Assembly (NCBI GenBank): GCA_030653355.1
Contig: JAURZN010000142.1
Span: 1-37,340 of the forward strand
Origin: Gallionella sp.
GTDB taxonomy: Bacteria; Pseudomonadota; Gammaproteobacteria; Burkholderiales; Gallionellaceae
Reading direction: 5' to 3'
Length of the DNA: 37,340 nt
Shown here: piece after piece, positions 1-7,293 of the stretch
How positions within the stretch are numbered: the stretch's first letter is position 1
Layout: every line of letters begins with the position of its first letter
Made by a program: the position numbers and the translations under genes
Notes under the pieces: generated by a model
Database searches by the model: none
What the model saw: only the letters and a program-made list of their open reading frames with translations
What the model was told of the DNA's origin: nothing

Positions 1-2310
1 TCGAACGACATCTGGACTTACCTCAGCGGCAAGACCAATCCGGGCAGGCTCGTCACAATCCGCACCATTCCCGGTGTGCCGGTACCAACTGCCACAGACG
101 CTTATGGGTGCGATGTCGCCTATACCTATCTGACCGCGCAAGTTGTCGCAGTCAACACCCAGCAGATGAATACGCTGGGCAGGCGGCTTTATCCGGGACT
201 GCCGACAGCCGCCGCCAATGCGGCCGTTCAGGGGGCGATCCAGACATCGACCAACTACATGCTCGGCATTTCCACAACGGCTCTGAATGCGACCAAACAG
301 GCGGCTATGAGCAATTTCATGATTGATGCGCAGTACATGCTGCCGGCGCAACTCGGTGATGCCGCCTCCGCGTCAGCCAATCTCGGCCAGGCGCAAGCGA
401 TACGTTCCACCTCCGAGAGCTACAAGATGATGGCAAAGATGGCAGAAAGCACCATGCCCAAAGTCAAGAATATCGTGGAGATTGTGCAGTATTCGGTTTT
501 TCCGATCATCCTGTTGCTGGTATTGCTGGCGGGCCATAAAGGCGGGTTAGTGTTGAAGGCTTATGTGATGAGCCTCATGTGGGTGCAATTGTGGCCGCCG
601 CTGTATGCAGTCATGCACCTCGTGATGACGATGCACGCCCAGGATCTGGCGGTCATGACTGGCGGGCTTGGTTTATCCATGTCGCAATACAGCCTGGTGA
701 ACAATGCCTACATCAGCGATGAAGCCATAGCGGGCATGATTTCGGCGACCGCAATACCCGCCATCGCGGCGGCAATCGTGAAGGGTGGGGACGTGGGCGC
801 ACAGGCGATTGCCGGGATGGTCTCGCCCGCGCGCGAATCGGAAAGAATTGCCTCTGGCATGTCCTCTGGGAATTTGCAGATGGGCAACGCATCGCTGGGC
901 AATCAGTCGTTCGATACGACGAGCGGGCTGCAACATAACACCCGGCCCACGATACGGCAAGGTGGATTCGAGAGCAGCACACAGGATGGCGTGAAGCGGT
1001 TTACGGGCACGGACGCGAACGGTAATGCGATGCAGATCAATGATGCGTCTGGCGCGGTACATACCCTGCCGGCAAAAATCAACCTCGGCAGCAAAGCATC
1101 AGGCGCACTCCAGACCGCCTCCGAAAACTCGGAAAGAACCGCCTTCACCGAATCTGTCGCGGCGCGGGAGGCAATGACTTCGGCGCTCAGCCAAACAGCC
1201 TCGTTCGAGAAAGGCCACGGAAAGAGTGCGGCTGCCGGACAACAGGACATGACCAGCTCACAAGCGTCATTCCTTCAGTCTTATAACGAGGCCCAGAAAA
1301 TCGCCCATAACTACGCATCGGGGCACGGCTTATCCCAAAAGCAAGAGGCCGAGCTGATAGCATCCGCAAGCGCAGAAGCAAGCGGCGGGATAAATGTCTT
1401 TGGCAACGGAGCGACTGTAAGCGCGGGGGCGACAGCCAAAGGCAAGAGTAGCTCTGGAACAACGCAAATGCAGAATGTTGCGCACCAGCTCGCCCAGGAC
1501 AAAGGATTCGCGAATGCCATTACGGCCATGCAGAGCGCAGCTCATCAAGACACATTCACTCAAGGCGAAGACAACACGGCAAAAGCTGCACAGGGGATCA
1601 GGAGCAGCTTCGATCAGGCAAAATCCCACGATGAATCAGCCCAGGCCGCCCATGAAAAATCACTCACCTTCAAAGAAGCGGCTTCGCGCACCAAAGAGAT
1701 GGCTGGCAGTTACGATGCGAACTACACCAATGAATTCGTGGGGTGGATGCAAACACAATCCGATCGCACCGGGCATCGCTATACGGTGGATGATGTCACC
1801 GATATGGCACTGCATGATAAGGGCGTGCTGGAGCAATACGCGGATCGTTTCGTGAGTGAGCAGCTTGTGCCCAGGATAGATCAGGCAATCGAAAAGCCGA
1901 CAAACAATGTGGCCGGGCAATATGAACAAAACAGAGCCGCCGTGCCGGGAACTGAGGCAGTCACCAATTCCCGCAACCGGAACGATGCGCAGGTAATGGG
2001 CGCAGCGAGAAGTGCAGGAGTTGACCCCAATACGGCACCCGTCAACCACGTTGCAGGACAGGTTCAGAAAATGACCGGACAGGCTAATGACAGAATCAAA
2101 GCGGGGCAGGGTGCAGTTACCGAAGAAGGCAAGCCATTGGAGCAAGATGCAACCAAATTCACCGACCCCGCCCGACAAAACAACATGAGTCTGGCGGCGC
2201 AGAATGCAACAGCCACAATCATGCCGGCAGGCACGATGTCACTGCTGAATAAAGCCGGGTTTGTGAGCTTGCACTTGATATGGCACAGAACTGGGATAAA
2301 CCGATTTTAG
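1..2310 (+). CDS. traG: TraG-like conjugative transfer protein, 5' partial and cut off by prophage
   Basis: The frame is open from base 1 through the GTG at 76 to a stop at 2310, so the true start lies before the window. The protein has the look of F-type TraG, the inner-membrane protein for mating-pair stabilisation and entry exclusion. It has a cluster of hydrophobic segments (about residues 135-190 and 220-245 counted from 76) followed by a long Gly/Ser/Ala/Gln-rich periplasmic-type region. The last 15-16 codons (2262-2310) appear to be phage left-end sequence, because TGGCA-core repeats begin there and continue downstream. The host gene therefore probably ends at about 2261 and its remainder should lie beyond the prophage right end. 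The family call rests on overall character, not on an alignment. Confidence 0.75.
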   Translation, partial: SNDIWTYLSGKTNPGRLVTIRTIPGVPVPTATDAYGCDVAYTYLTAQVVAVNTQQMNTLGRRLYPGLPTAAANAAVQGAIQTSTNYMLGISTTALNATKQAAMSNFMIDAQYMLPAQLGDAASASANLGQAQAIRSTSESYKMMAKMAESTMPKVKNIVEIVQYSVFPIILLLVLLAGHKGGLVLKAYVMSLMWVQLWPPLYAVMHLVMTMHAQDLAVMTGGLGLSMSQYSLVNNAYISDEAIAGMISATAIPAIAAAIVKGGDVGAQAIAGMVSPARESERIASGMSSGNLQMGNASLGNQSFDTTSGLQHNTRPTIRQGGFESSTQDGVKRFTGTDANGNAMQINDASGAVHTLPAKINLGSKASGALQTASENSERTAFTESVAAREAMTSALSQTASFEKGHGKSAAAGQQDMTSSQASFLQSYNEAQKIAHNYASGHGLSQKQEAELIASASAEASGGINVFGNGATVSAGATAKGKSSSGTTQMQNVAHQLAQDKGFANAITAMQSAAHQDTFTQGEDNTAKAAQGIRSSFDQAKSHDESAQAAHEKSLTFKEAASRTKEMAGSYDANYTNEFVGWMQTQSDRTGHRYTVDDVTDMALHDKGVLEQYADRFVSEQLVPRIDQAIEKPTNNVAGQYEQNRAAVPGTEAVTNSRNRNDAQVMGAARSAGVDPNTAPVNHVAGQVQKMTGQANDRIKAGQGAVTEEGKPLEQDATKFTDPARQNNMSLAAQNATATIMPAGTMSLLNKAGFVSLHLIWHRTGINRF

Positions 2311-2430
2311 CCCGGAGCTATATGGATATTGGGATAGACGCAGATTTGGCATAAAAAATCATTTGGCACAAAAATACGCAAAAAAGAACAACAACCGCGC
2401 ATATTTGCAAACGATTTGGCACAAAATAAT
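2262..2430 (+). repeat. Prophage left end with four transposase-site-like repeats
   Basis: Four copies of a TGGCA-core repeat occur at 2281, 2347, 2364 and 2417. The last three read ATTTGGCAYAAAA; the first reads ATATGGCACAGAA. The first lies about 10-29 bp inside a TG terminus candidate and the others about 80-160 bp in. This resembles the L1 / L2-L3 arrangement of MuA sites in phage Mu. No gene is seen between 2311 and 2436. The 5 bp before TG 2262 are GGGTT, the expected target duplication if 2262 is the terminus. Confidence 0.6.
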
Positions 2431-2436
2431 CAGGAT

Positions 2437-2988
2437 TTAATCAGCGTTAGAGAGTGGTGCTGCTACGGGTGACGCTGAAACATTGAAATCCACAAAATGC
2501 GCGCCAAGACGTTGCATCAAATTCATCTTCACAACATAGCCAGCATGCCCTTGCGCGCGCGCCAGTTCATTTTGGCATAGCACCACCAGCGCGCCTAATG
2601 CAGGCGGCTCGGTACTTTCAAACATTCTGGTACTGGCATCCCATGCAGAAACATCCTGTTCAGTGAAATCACGCTCTCCGCGTCCAACGATGGCCGATTC
2701 CAACTGGCGAAAATCCTTTGCCAGATCAGCGTGGCGGCGCGCACGATCGGGAAATCCAAATACCAACGCAATAGATGACACAACAGTAATCGCTAGCGCG
2801 ATCCACGCCAGCAAATCAGGGTTTGACAGGCTTGCCAAGGCTGCTGAGCCGCCAATCACGCCAGCCGCATTACCTAGCTTGTCGCATACCGTAAAGAACC
2901 GCTCACGCTTCTGGTGGTAGAGGGTTGATAGCTCTATCCGCTGTAGTACAGCGTGACGCTTATCCCACAAATAATCTTTATCGTTCAT
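2437..2988 (-). CDS. SLATT-like two-transmembrane protein (cargo gene)
   Basis: This is a 183-residue protein if translation starts at the ATG at 2988; a longer in-frame ATG at 3066 would add 26 basic residues. An N-terminal helix (1-36) is followed by two adjacent hydrophobic segments (about 38-54 and 58-79), then a basic PDRARRH stretch and a long helical cytoplasmic tail. That is the layout of SLATT (SMODS/SLOG-associated 2TM) domains, which are membrane effectors in nucleotide-signalling defence systems and also occur alone in prophages. It lies between the phage left end and the repressor, where Mu has no gene, and is transcribed leftward with the repressor. It could act in the lysogen as an exclusion or abortive-infection protein. 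That role is inference. Confidence 0.6.
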   Translation of the reverse strand: MNDKDYLWDKRHAVLQRIELSTLYHQKRERFFTVCDKLGNAAGVIGGSAALASLSNPDLLAWIALAITVVSSIALVFGFPDRARRHADLAKDFRQLESAIVGRGERDFTEQDVSAWDASTRMFESTEPPALGALVVLCQNELARAQGHAGYVVKMNLMQRLGAHFVDFNVSASPVAAPLSNAD

Positions 2989-3171
2989 CTTTATCCCGAT
3001 CAGGCGGTCTGGTTGGCGATGGCGTAATAGGTACACGACAAGAAACGGTCGTCGTATCGGTATCATTCACCCTTTTTCTCAACTCCGCATATTCGTAGCT
3101 TTCATTTAGCTGCTTTGGGTTATTTGAGGGAGGTTATGGCTTTTTTTTGTCGTTCATTGTGCGACCTTTTG

Positions 3172-3201
3172 TCAATTAAATCAAAGCGGAATTACTTCCG
3201 C
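3172..3201 (-). terminator. Hairpin at the end of the repressor gene
   Basis: GCGGAA (3186-3191) pairs with TTCCGC (3196-3201) around a 4-base loop. The hairpin overlaps the repressor stop codon (3192-3194). Read leftward it is followed by an AT-rich tract (TTTGATTTAATTGA) rather than a clean U run, so it is a weak intrinsic terminator or attenuator between the repressor and the downstream SLATT-like gene. Confidence 0.4.
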
Positions 3202-3770
3202 GCCTGCGCTTTTAATAGTTCATCTATAACCCGCTTAGCACCGGCTTCGCCAAGGCCGTGCATGGCCATCAGCTCCTGGATCAAGCTGGTCCATTCGGTT
3301 GGTAACGGGAAATCGAATTGCTTACTGATACGCACTGTTGCCTGAGTCGCCTCGCCCAGGCGCTTGAGCAAGGCCTCAAAGGCAGCAGGGGCATCGCCGA
3401 AAGATTCCCGTCTTTCACGCTCAATCTGCTGCCGGTCAGCCTCGAACAACGCCTGAGTATGCCGCCTTGATGCAGCGGCCTCTTCCTGGCTGCGGGCGGG
3501 TATATGGAAGCCGCCCTTACGGGATTTGCCCTTTTCAAAAAAGTCAGGATTTGCCTCAAGGAACGGCTGGATCAACGCCAACACCTCAGCGGGGGGCTGA
3601 TATTCGGTCAGGACACCACCCGGACCGCCGCCGCCTTTTACCTCGCGAGATAGCCATTCCTCTCTTTGGGATCGTCCAGTACAGCCGGGCATCGTTGTTG
3701 GCAAGCCTGCAACTTGCTGTTTGCCAAGTAGCGCCAACTCTCTTGAAGAAAACCATATTTTGTCTTTCAT
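3192..3770 (-). CDS. c: Mu c-type phage repressor
   Basis: The protein has 192 residues from the ATG at 3770 (an in-frame GTG lies at 3776); an AAGG sits 8 bp upstream of the ATG. Mu c is about the same length. The N-terminal 60 residues closely resemble the N-terminus of this phage's own transposase: W-(F/Y)-S-x2-(E/Q)-LA, then AGLP, WLSR-(E/Q)-V and LTEYQPP/RTEYQPP. This is the Mu repressor/transposase DNA-binding domain (HTH_Tnp_Mu_1). A charged, helical middle (about 75-140) and a C-terminal tail probably serve multimerisation and stability control. The gene is divergent from ner, and the shared intergenic region should hold the operators. Confidence 0.85.
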   Translation of the reverse strand: MKDKIWFSSRELALLGKQQVAGLPTTMPGCTGRSQREEWLSREVKGGGGPGGVLTEYQPPAEVLALIQPFLEANPDFFEKGKSRKGGFHIPARSQEEAAASRRHTQALFEADRQQIERERRESFGDAPAAFEALLKRLGEATQATVRISKQFDFPLPTEWTSLIQELMAMHGLGEAGAKRVIDELLKAQARK

Positions 3771-3780
3771 ACTCACCGCC

Positions 3781-3894
3781 TTAAGTAAGAAATACGTAGT
3801 TCAAAAAATTCACGTAAGTACAAAATCATTATCCGTTTGATTTAATTGATAAATTAAAAAATATCCGCAAAAGTGCGAAAAATTAAGTAAGAAA
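3781..3894. promoter_or_regulatory. Putative operator / internal enhancer region
   Basis: The 12-mer TTAAGTAAGAAA occurs exactly at 3781-3792 and 3883-3894, with a partial copy (CGTAAGTAC) near 3813. The region is AT-rich and separates the divergent repressor and ner genes. In Mu the equivalent O1-O3 operators bind both repressor and the transposase N-terminal domain, so these repeats are the natural candidates. Binding is inferred. Confidence 0.5.
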
Positions 3895-3897
3895 CTG

Positions 3898-3926
3898 TTG
3901 ACGAGTAATAAACAAAGTAATAAAGT
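3898..3926 (+). promoter_or_regulatory. Early promoter (Pe-like) upstream of ner
   Basis: TTGACG (3898-3903, 5/6 to consensus) and TAAAGT (3921-3926, 4/6) are separated by 17 bp. The predicted start of transcription, about 3933, coincides with the first ATG of the ner frame, which favours translation from the second ATG at 3960. The 3' end of one TTAAGTAAGAAA repeat is only 3 bp upstream of the -35 box, well placed for repression. Confidence 0.5.
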
Positions 3927-3959
3927 TCATCCATGTCAAATACGAAGCCACAAAAGAAC

Positions 3960-4286
3960 ATGCCAAAAAAACCAGACCCGAAAGACTGGACTCGCCACGA
4001 TGTTTTATATGCCGTGCGCCGTACCGGAACCTGCCTTGCTCAACTCTCCAAGTCGCTCGGATTTCATGAGGGTTCACTGGGTAATGCGCTTTATACCCCT
4101 TGCCCAAAATACGAGCGGTTGATTGCCGAGCATCTCGGTTTGCCGGTGCAAACCGTGTGGCCAACCCGTTATCACGCGGATGGCACACCCAAAAGCGGGC
4201 GCGGAGAACGCGGACTGGGTCGATACAAGGCTAAGTTTAACGGTTCTAAAGCTGAGCGCAACGTCAAATTAATAGGGAGCAAATAA
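3960..4286 (+). CDS. ner: Ner-like early regulator (Nlp/SfsB family HTH)
   Basis: A small basic DNA-binding protein: 108 residues from the ATG at 3960, or 117 from 3933. The 3960 start is preferred because the likely promoter puts +1 at about 3933 and because Ner proteins begin shortly before a D-W-x-R-x-D-V motif, here KDWTRHDV. The helix-turn-helix follows (CLAQLSKSLGFHEGSLGNAL), then the family-typical VWPTRYHADG. In Mu, Ner represses both the early and the repressor promoters to allow lytic growth. A C-terminal basic tail (about 30 residues, KSGRGERGLGRYKAKF) extends beyond the 75-residue Mu Ner. It is the first gene of the early operon. Confidence 0.85.
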   Translation: MPKKPDPKDWTRHDVLYAVRRTGTCLAQLSKSLGFHEGSLGNALYTPCPKYERLIAEHLGLPVQTVWPTRYHADGTPKSGRGERGLGRYKAKFNGSKAERNVKLIGSK

Positions 4287-4288
4287 AC

Positions 4289-4786
4289 ATGAAGCCGCGC
4301 ACCTGCCCAGGCCAGTCCGAGCTGGATTTTTTTGCCGTACCCGCTGCACCGCGCAGCGACAGCGGCGGGCTGGATATCTCGCTGGCGGTGCGCGAAACCC
4401 TGACCGATCTGCTGGGCGCCGCCACCTTGCAGGGGCATGACCGCCACGAAATCGCCGCGCGCATCTCGCGGCTTTCCAACCACGAAATCAGCAAGCACAT
4501 GCTGGACCGATACACCGCGCCCAGCGCCGATGCTTGGCGCTTTCCGCTGGAAGCCTTGCCCGCGATTACGCAGGCCAGCGGCGATTATCGCCTGCTGGAG
4601 CTGGTGGCGGAAGCCTGCGGCTGCAAGCTGTATCGCGGCGAAGAGGCGATGCTGGCCGAGATCGGCGCGCTCACCCTGCAGGAGCGCAACGTCAAGGCGC
4701 GGCTGGTGGATTTACGCAAGAACGTACCCGATGCCGTGATGGAACGGCTGGTGGGTGAAGTTTTAAAACGACTGGGGAGTAAGTGA
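4289..4786 (+). CDS. CII-like early regulatory protein (tentative)
   Basis: A 165-residue soluble protein starting 3 bp after ner, with AGGGAG upstream. The central part (FPLEALPAITQASGDYRLLE, followed by a Cys-containing segment) resembles the second half of the phage CII / CP76 regulatory family, where a regulator checks a tgd-x-r-iL type motif. The C-terminal 50 residues are helical (LTLQERNVKARLVDLRK). In many Mu-like phages a gene of this size sits between ner and A. Function is unknown; a role in early control or replication is inference. It ends by overlapping the next start (GTGATG). Confidence 0.5.
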   Translation: MKPRTCPGQSELDFFAVPAAPRSDSGGLDISLAVRETLTDLLGAATLQGHDRHEIAARISRLSNHEISKHMLDRYTAPSADAWRFPLEALPAITQASGDYRLLELVAEACGCKLYRGEEAMLAEIGALTLQERNVKARLVDLRKNVPDAVMERLVGEVLKRLGSK

Positions 4787-5148
4787 TGGCACGCAGATCA
4801 AAAATAGATTTATTACCCGACAGCGTGCGTCGTGAAATCGATCAACGCCTGTTAGCCAATCAGTTCAGTGATTACGTGGCGATTGCGAATGAATTATTTG
4901 CGCAAGGTAATCGCATCAGTAAAAGCGCGCTGCATCGCTATGGCCGTGAGCTGCAACGGCGTGTGCAGCTGGGTCGCGCGCAGGAGCAGCTTGCTGCTGC
5001 GGGCATCAGTACGGAACTGGCGGCCGAGCTGACCGGCGATGCCACGCTGGTGGTGGTGATCGATCGGCGCAATGGTCGGGCGCGGCTGATGAATTTGCCG
5101 CTGCGCGCCGTTGAGGTGATCGCATTACTCAAGGGGGCAGGGAAATGA
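4786..5148 (+). CDS. DUF3486 (Mu gp27-like) paralogue in the early region
   Basis: A 120-residue protein from the ATG at 4786, with GGAG 6 bp upstream. Its first 65 residues match the N-terminus of the second DUF3486 protein at 16238: MA-x-RSKI-x2-LP, then FS-x-Y, then SKSA-(L/I)-HRYG and a following Arg-rich helix. The C-terminal half differs (VVVIDRRNGRARLMNLPLRA). Mu gp27 is a packaging-associated small-terminase candidate; this copy lies immediately before transposase A and overlaps its start by 4 bp. It may be a DNA-binding accessory to replication or transposition, or an old duplication. The duplication itself is directly visible. Confidence 0.7.
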   Translation: MARRSKIDLLPDSVRREIDQRLLANQFSDYVAIANELFAQGNRISKSALHRYGRELQRRVQLGRAQEQLAAAGISTELAAELTGDATLVVVIDRRNGRARLMNLPLRAVEVIALLKGAGK

Positions 5149-7229
5149 ACAGCCCTTGGTATTCCGCCGCACAACTGGCGCAGATGAAGCTGGCGGGACT
5201 GCCCGGTAGCGAGCCTGGTATGCGTATGCGCGCTCAGTCTGAGAACTGGCTCTCGCGTCAGGTGCCAGGCAAGGGCGGCAAGAACGGCCTGCGCACGGAA
5301 TATCAGCCGCCCAGGGCGGTGCTGGATGAAATCAAATCAAGACGTATGTCAGAGGTGTTTGAGGCGCAGAAGCAATTGCCTGCCAGCATTGATGCGACAG
5401 CCACGCCCTGCCCTGCTGTCAAAAAACATGAAGTTTTCCGCGCCGATGGCGCGATGGTCAAGCGCGGGCTGATCCGCCGCGTTAAAACCGAGGCACAACT
5501 TAACGATGTGGACCGCGCGCGGCGCGATGCGTCACTGGTGATCTGTCAGGCGATCGAATCGGCGATGCTGCTGTCGGCGTGCTCGGCACGCCATGCGATG
5601 ATCGAGCTGGCGGAGCGTGTACTGGAGGGTGTGGCACGCCCTGAGCTGATTGATGCGGTGGCCACTACCTACATCAAGCCGCGCAAGACCGGCCAGACGG
5701 TTTCCTCGCTGGTGTCTCGCCTGCAAAAGATGTATGCCGCCTATGGCCAAGGGCGCAGCGAGGGCGATATGGCGCGCTATATGGTGCCGGGGAAAGCCGA
5801 AAAACACGGGCAGAATCCGATCCATGTTCATGTTTTTTTGATCTTTTATTGCCGTCCGAATCGTCCCCCCGTCAGTGAAGCCTGGCGCGCCGCACAAGGC
5901 TGGTTTGAAACACAAAGCCTGCCTTGCCCGGCGGTGGACACGTTTTATCGTATTGAAAAATCGCTGCCCGTCACGCTCAAATATCGTGGCCGCATGACCG
6001 GCGCAGCATGGCGCAGCCTGCTGCCCTATATTTCGCGCGACGTGAGCATGTTTTTTACCAACGACTTATGGGTGGCCGACGGCCACAGCTTCAAGGCAAA
6101 GGTACAGCACCCTATCCACGGCCAGCCGTTTACGCCGGAAGTGACGGTGGTGATTGACTGGGTATCGCGGCGCGTAGTGGGCTGGAGCGTTGATCTGGCG
6201 GAATCCACCATCGCGGTATCGGCGGCCTTCCGTCATGCCCAGCAGCAGACCCGCTGCCGCCCGCTGATCTACTACTCGGACAACGGCTCAGGCCACACCA
6301 GCAAGATGATTGACTGCCCGGTGCACGGCACGCTGGCGCGGCAGGGCATCGCGCATGAAACCGGCATCCCCGGCAACCCGCAGGGACGCGGCGTGATCGA
6401 GCGGCTGTGGGATGTGACCATCATCGCGCTGGCACGCACCTATCCGACCTGCACCTGGAAGGGCGCGGACAAGGAAGCGGTGCGCAAGATGCTGGTGGAA
6501 ATGAATAAGAAAGACGGGCTGGGCAAAGCCGCCCTGCCTTCCTGGCAGCAATTTATTGACGACTGCGAACGGGTGCTGGGTTGGGATGGTGAATATAACC
6601 GTGAACACGCGCACCGCTCGCTGGACAAGCGCACCCCGGCACAGGAATACGAACGTCGTCTGGATGAAAACGCCGCTGATTGCGGACCGACAGATGCAGA
6701 ACTAGACGTGTTGTGGATGCCGGAAGTGCGGCGCGTACCGGATCGCGGCCTGGTGCGGCTGTTCGGCAACGAATACAGCAACACCGCGCTGGTGGACTTG
6801 CTGGCCGAAGGCGAAGAGGTGCGCGTGCGCTACGACCTGCACAACGCCGACAAGGTTTGGCTGCTGCGCATGGATGGTCGCTATTTGTGCGAAGCCGAAT
6901 GGAACGCCCACAAGCGTGCCGCCTTCCCTGTGCCGCGTGTCGAGCAACTGCGCGAAGGTCGCGCAGACGGCAAGATCAAGCGCGGCGAACGCATTATCAA
7001 CGAGGCGAAGGCAGAGTTGGGCAACACCATCGAGGGTGAAAAATACCTCGAAGACATCACCGACTATATTGATTTGACGCCAAAAATGCCGGTGCGCGAA
7101 CTAACCGCCGCCGACTTTATGGATGCGCCCGCTGAAAAACAGCCCGAAGCCAGCTATCAGGACACCGTGATGTGGTTGAGCGGAGAAGGGCCAGACCCAA
7201 GAGAAAATAAGAATGTGGCCGCCGGTTAA
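5145..7229 (+). CDS. A: Mu-type DDE transposase A
   Basis: A 694-residue transposase that cuts the phage ends and joins them to target DNA in the transpososome. In order: N-terminal enhancer-binding domain shared with the repressor (1-65), end-binding region (about 90-230), catalytic core and C-terminal B-interaction region. The catalytic triad is visible as D312 (VADGHSF), D379 (YYSDNGSGH) and E419 (GVIERLW). The first spacing of 67 equals that of Mu; the second, 40, is shorter than in Mu. The start overlaps the preceding stop (ATGA) and a hairpin-plus-T-run covers its stop. It should act on the TGGCA-core sites at the left end. Confidence 0.95.
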   Translation: MNSPWYSAAQLAQMKLAGLPGSEPGMRMRAQSENWLSRQVPGKGGKNGLRTEYQPPRAVLDEIKSRRMSEVFEAQKQLPASIDATATPCPAVKKHEVFRADGAMVKRGLIRRVKTEAQLNDVDRARRDASLVICQAIESAMLLSACSARHAMIELAERVLEGVARPELIDAVATTYIKPRKTGQTVSSLVSRLQKMYAAYGQGRSEGDMARYMVPGKAEKHGQNPIHVHVFLIFYCRPNRPPVSEAWRAAQGWFETQSLPCPAVDTFYRIEKSLPVTLKYRGRMTGAAWRSLLPYISRDVSMFFTNDLWVADGHSFKAKVQHPIHGQPFTPEVTVVIDWVSRRVVGWSVDLAESTIAVSAAFRHAQQQTRCRPLIYYSDNGSGHTSKMIDCPVHGTLARQGIAHETGIPGNPQGRGVIERLWDVTIIALARTYPTCTWKGADKEAVRKMLVEMNKKDGLGKAALPSWQQFIDDCERVLGWDGEYNREHAHRSLDKRTPAQEYERRLDENAADCGPTDAELDVLWMPEVRRVPDRGLVRLFGNEYSNTALVDLLAEGEEVRVRYDLHNADKVWLLRMDGRYLCEAEWNAHKRAAFPVPRVEQLREGRADGKIKRGERIINEAKAELGNTIEGEKYLEDITDYIDLTPKMPVRELTAADFMDAPAEKQPEASYQDTVMWLSGEGPDPRENKNVAAG

Positions 7230-7253
7230 CTCGAATTAACCAACGGCCTTTTT
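7217..7253 (+). terminator. Intrinsic terminator/attenuator between A and B
   Basis: GGCCG-N2-GGTTAA (7217-7229) pairs with TTAACC-N2-CGGCC (7236-7248) around CTCGAA, directly followed by TTTTT (7249-7253). The stem contains the stop codon of A. It is well formed and should reduce transcription into B, or be overcome by antitermination or read-through. Confidence 0.75.
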
Positions 7254-7293
7254 GAAGCAGTAGCAACGGAAGTCACTAAAGAGGAGTTTAACA

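Noticed and set aside
3115-3345. 76-codon plus-strand ORF opposite the repressor end
   Set aside because: No ribosome site, low-complexity start (long T run), and antisense to the repressor.
4025-4036. GGAACCTGCCTT resembling the late-promoter dyad
   Set aside because: It is inside ner, the second half-site is not GTTCC, and no -10-like box with ATG follows at the fixed distance.
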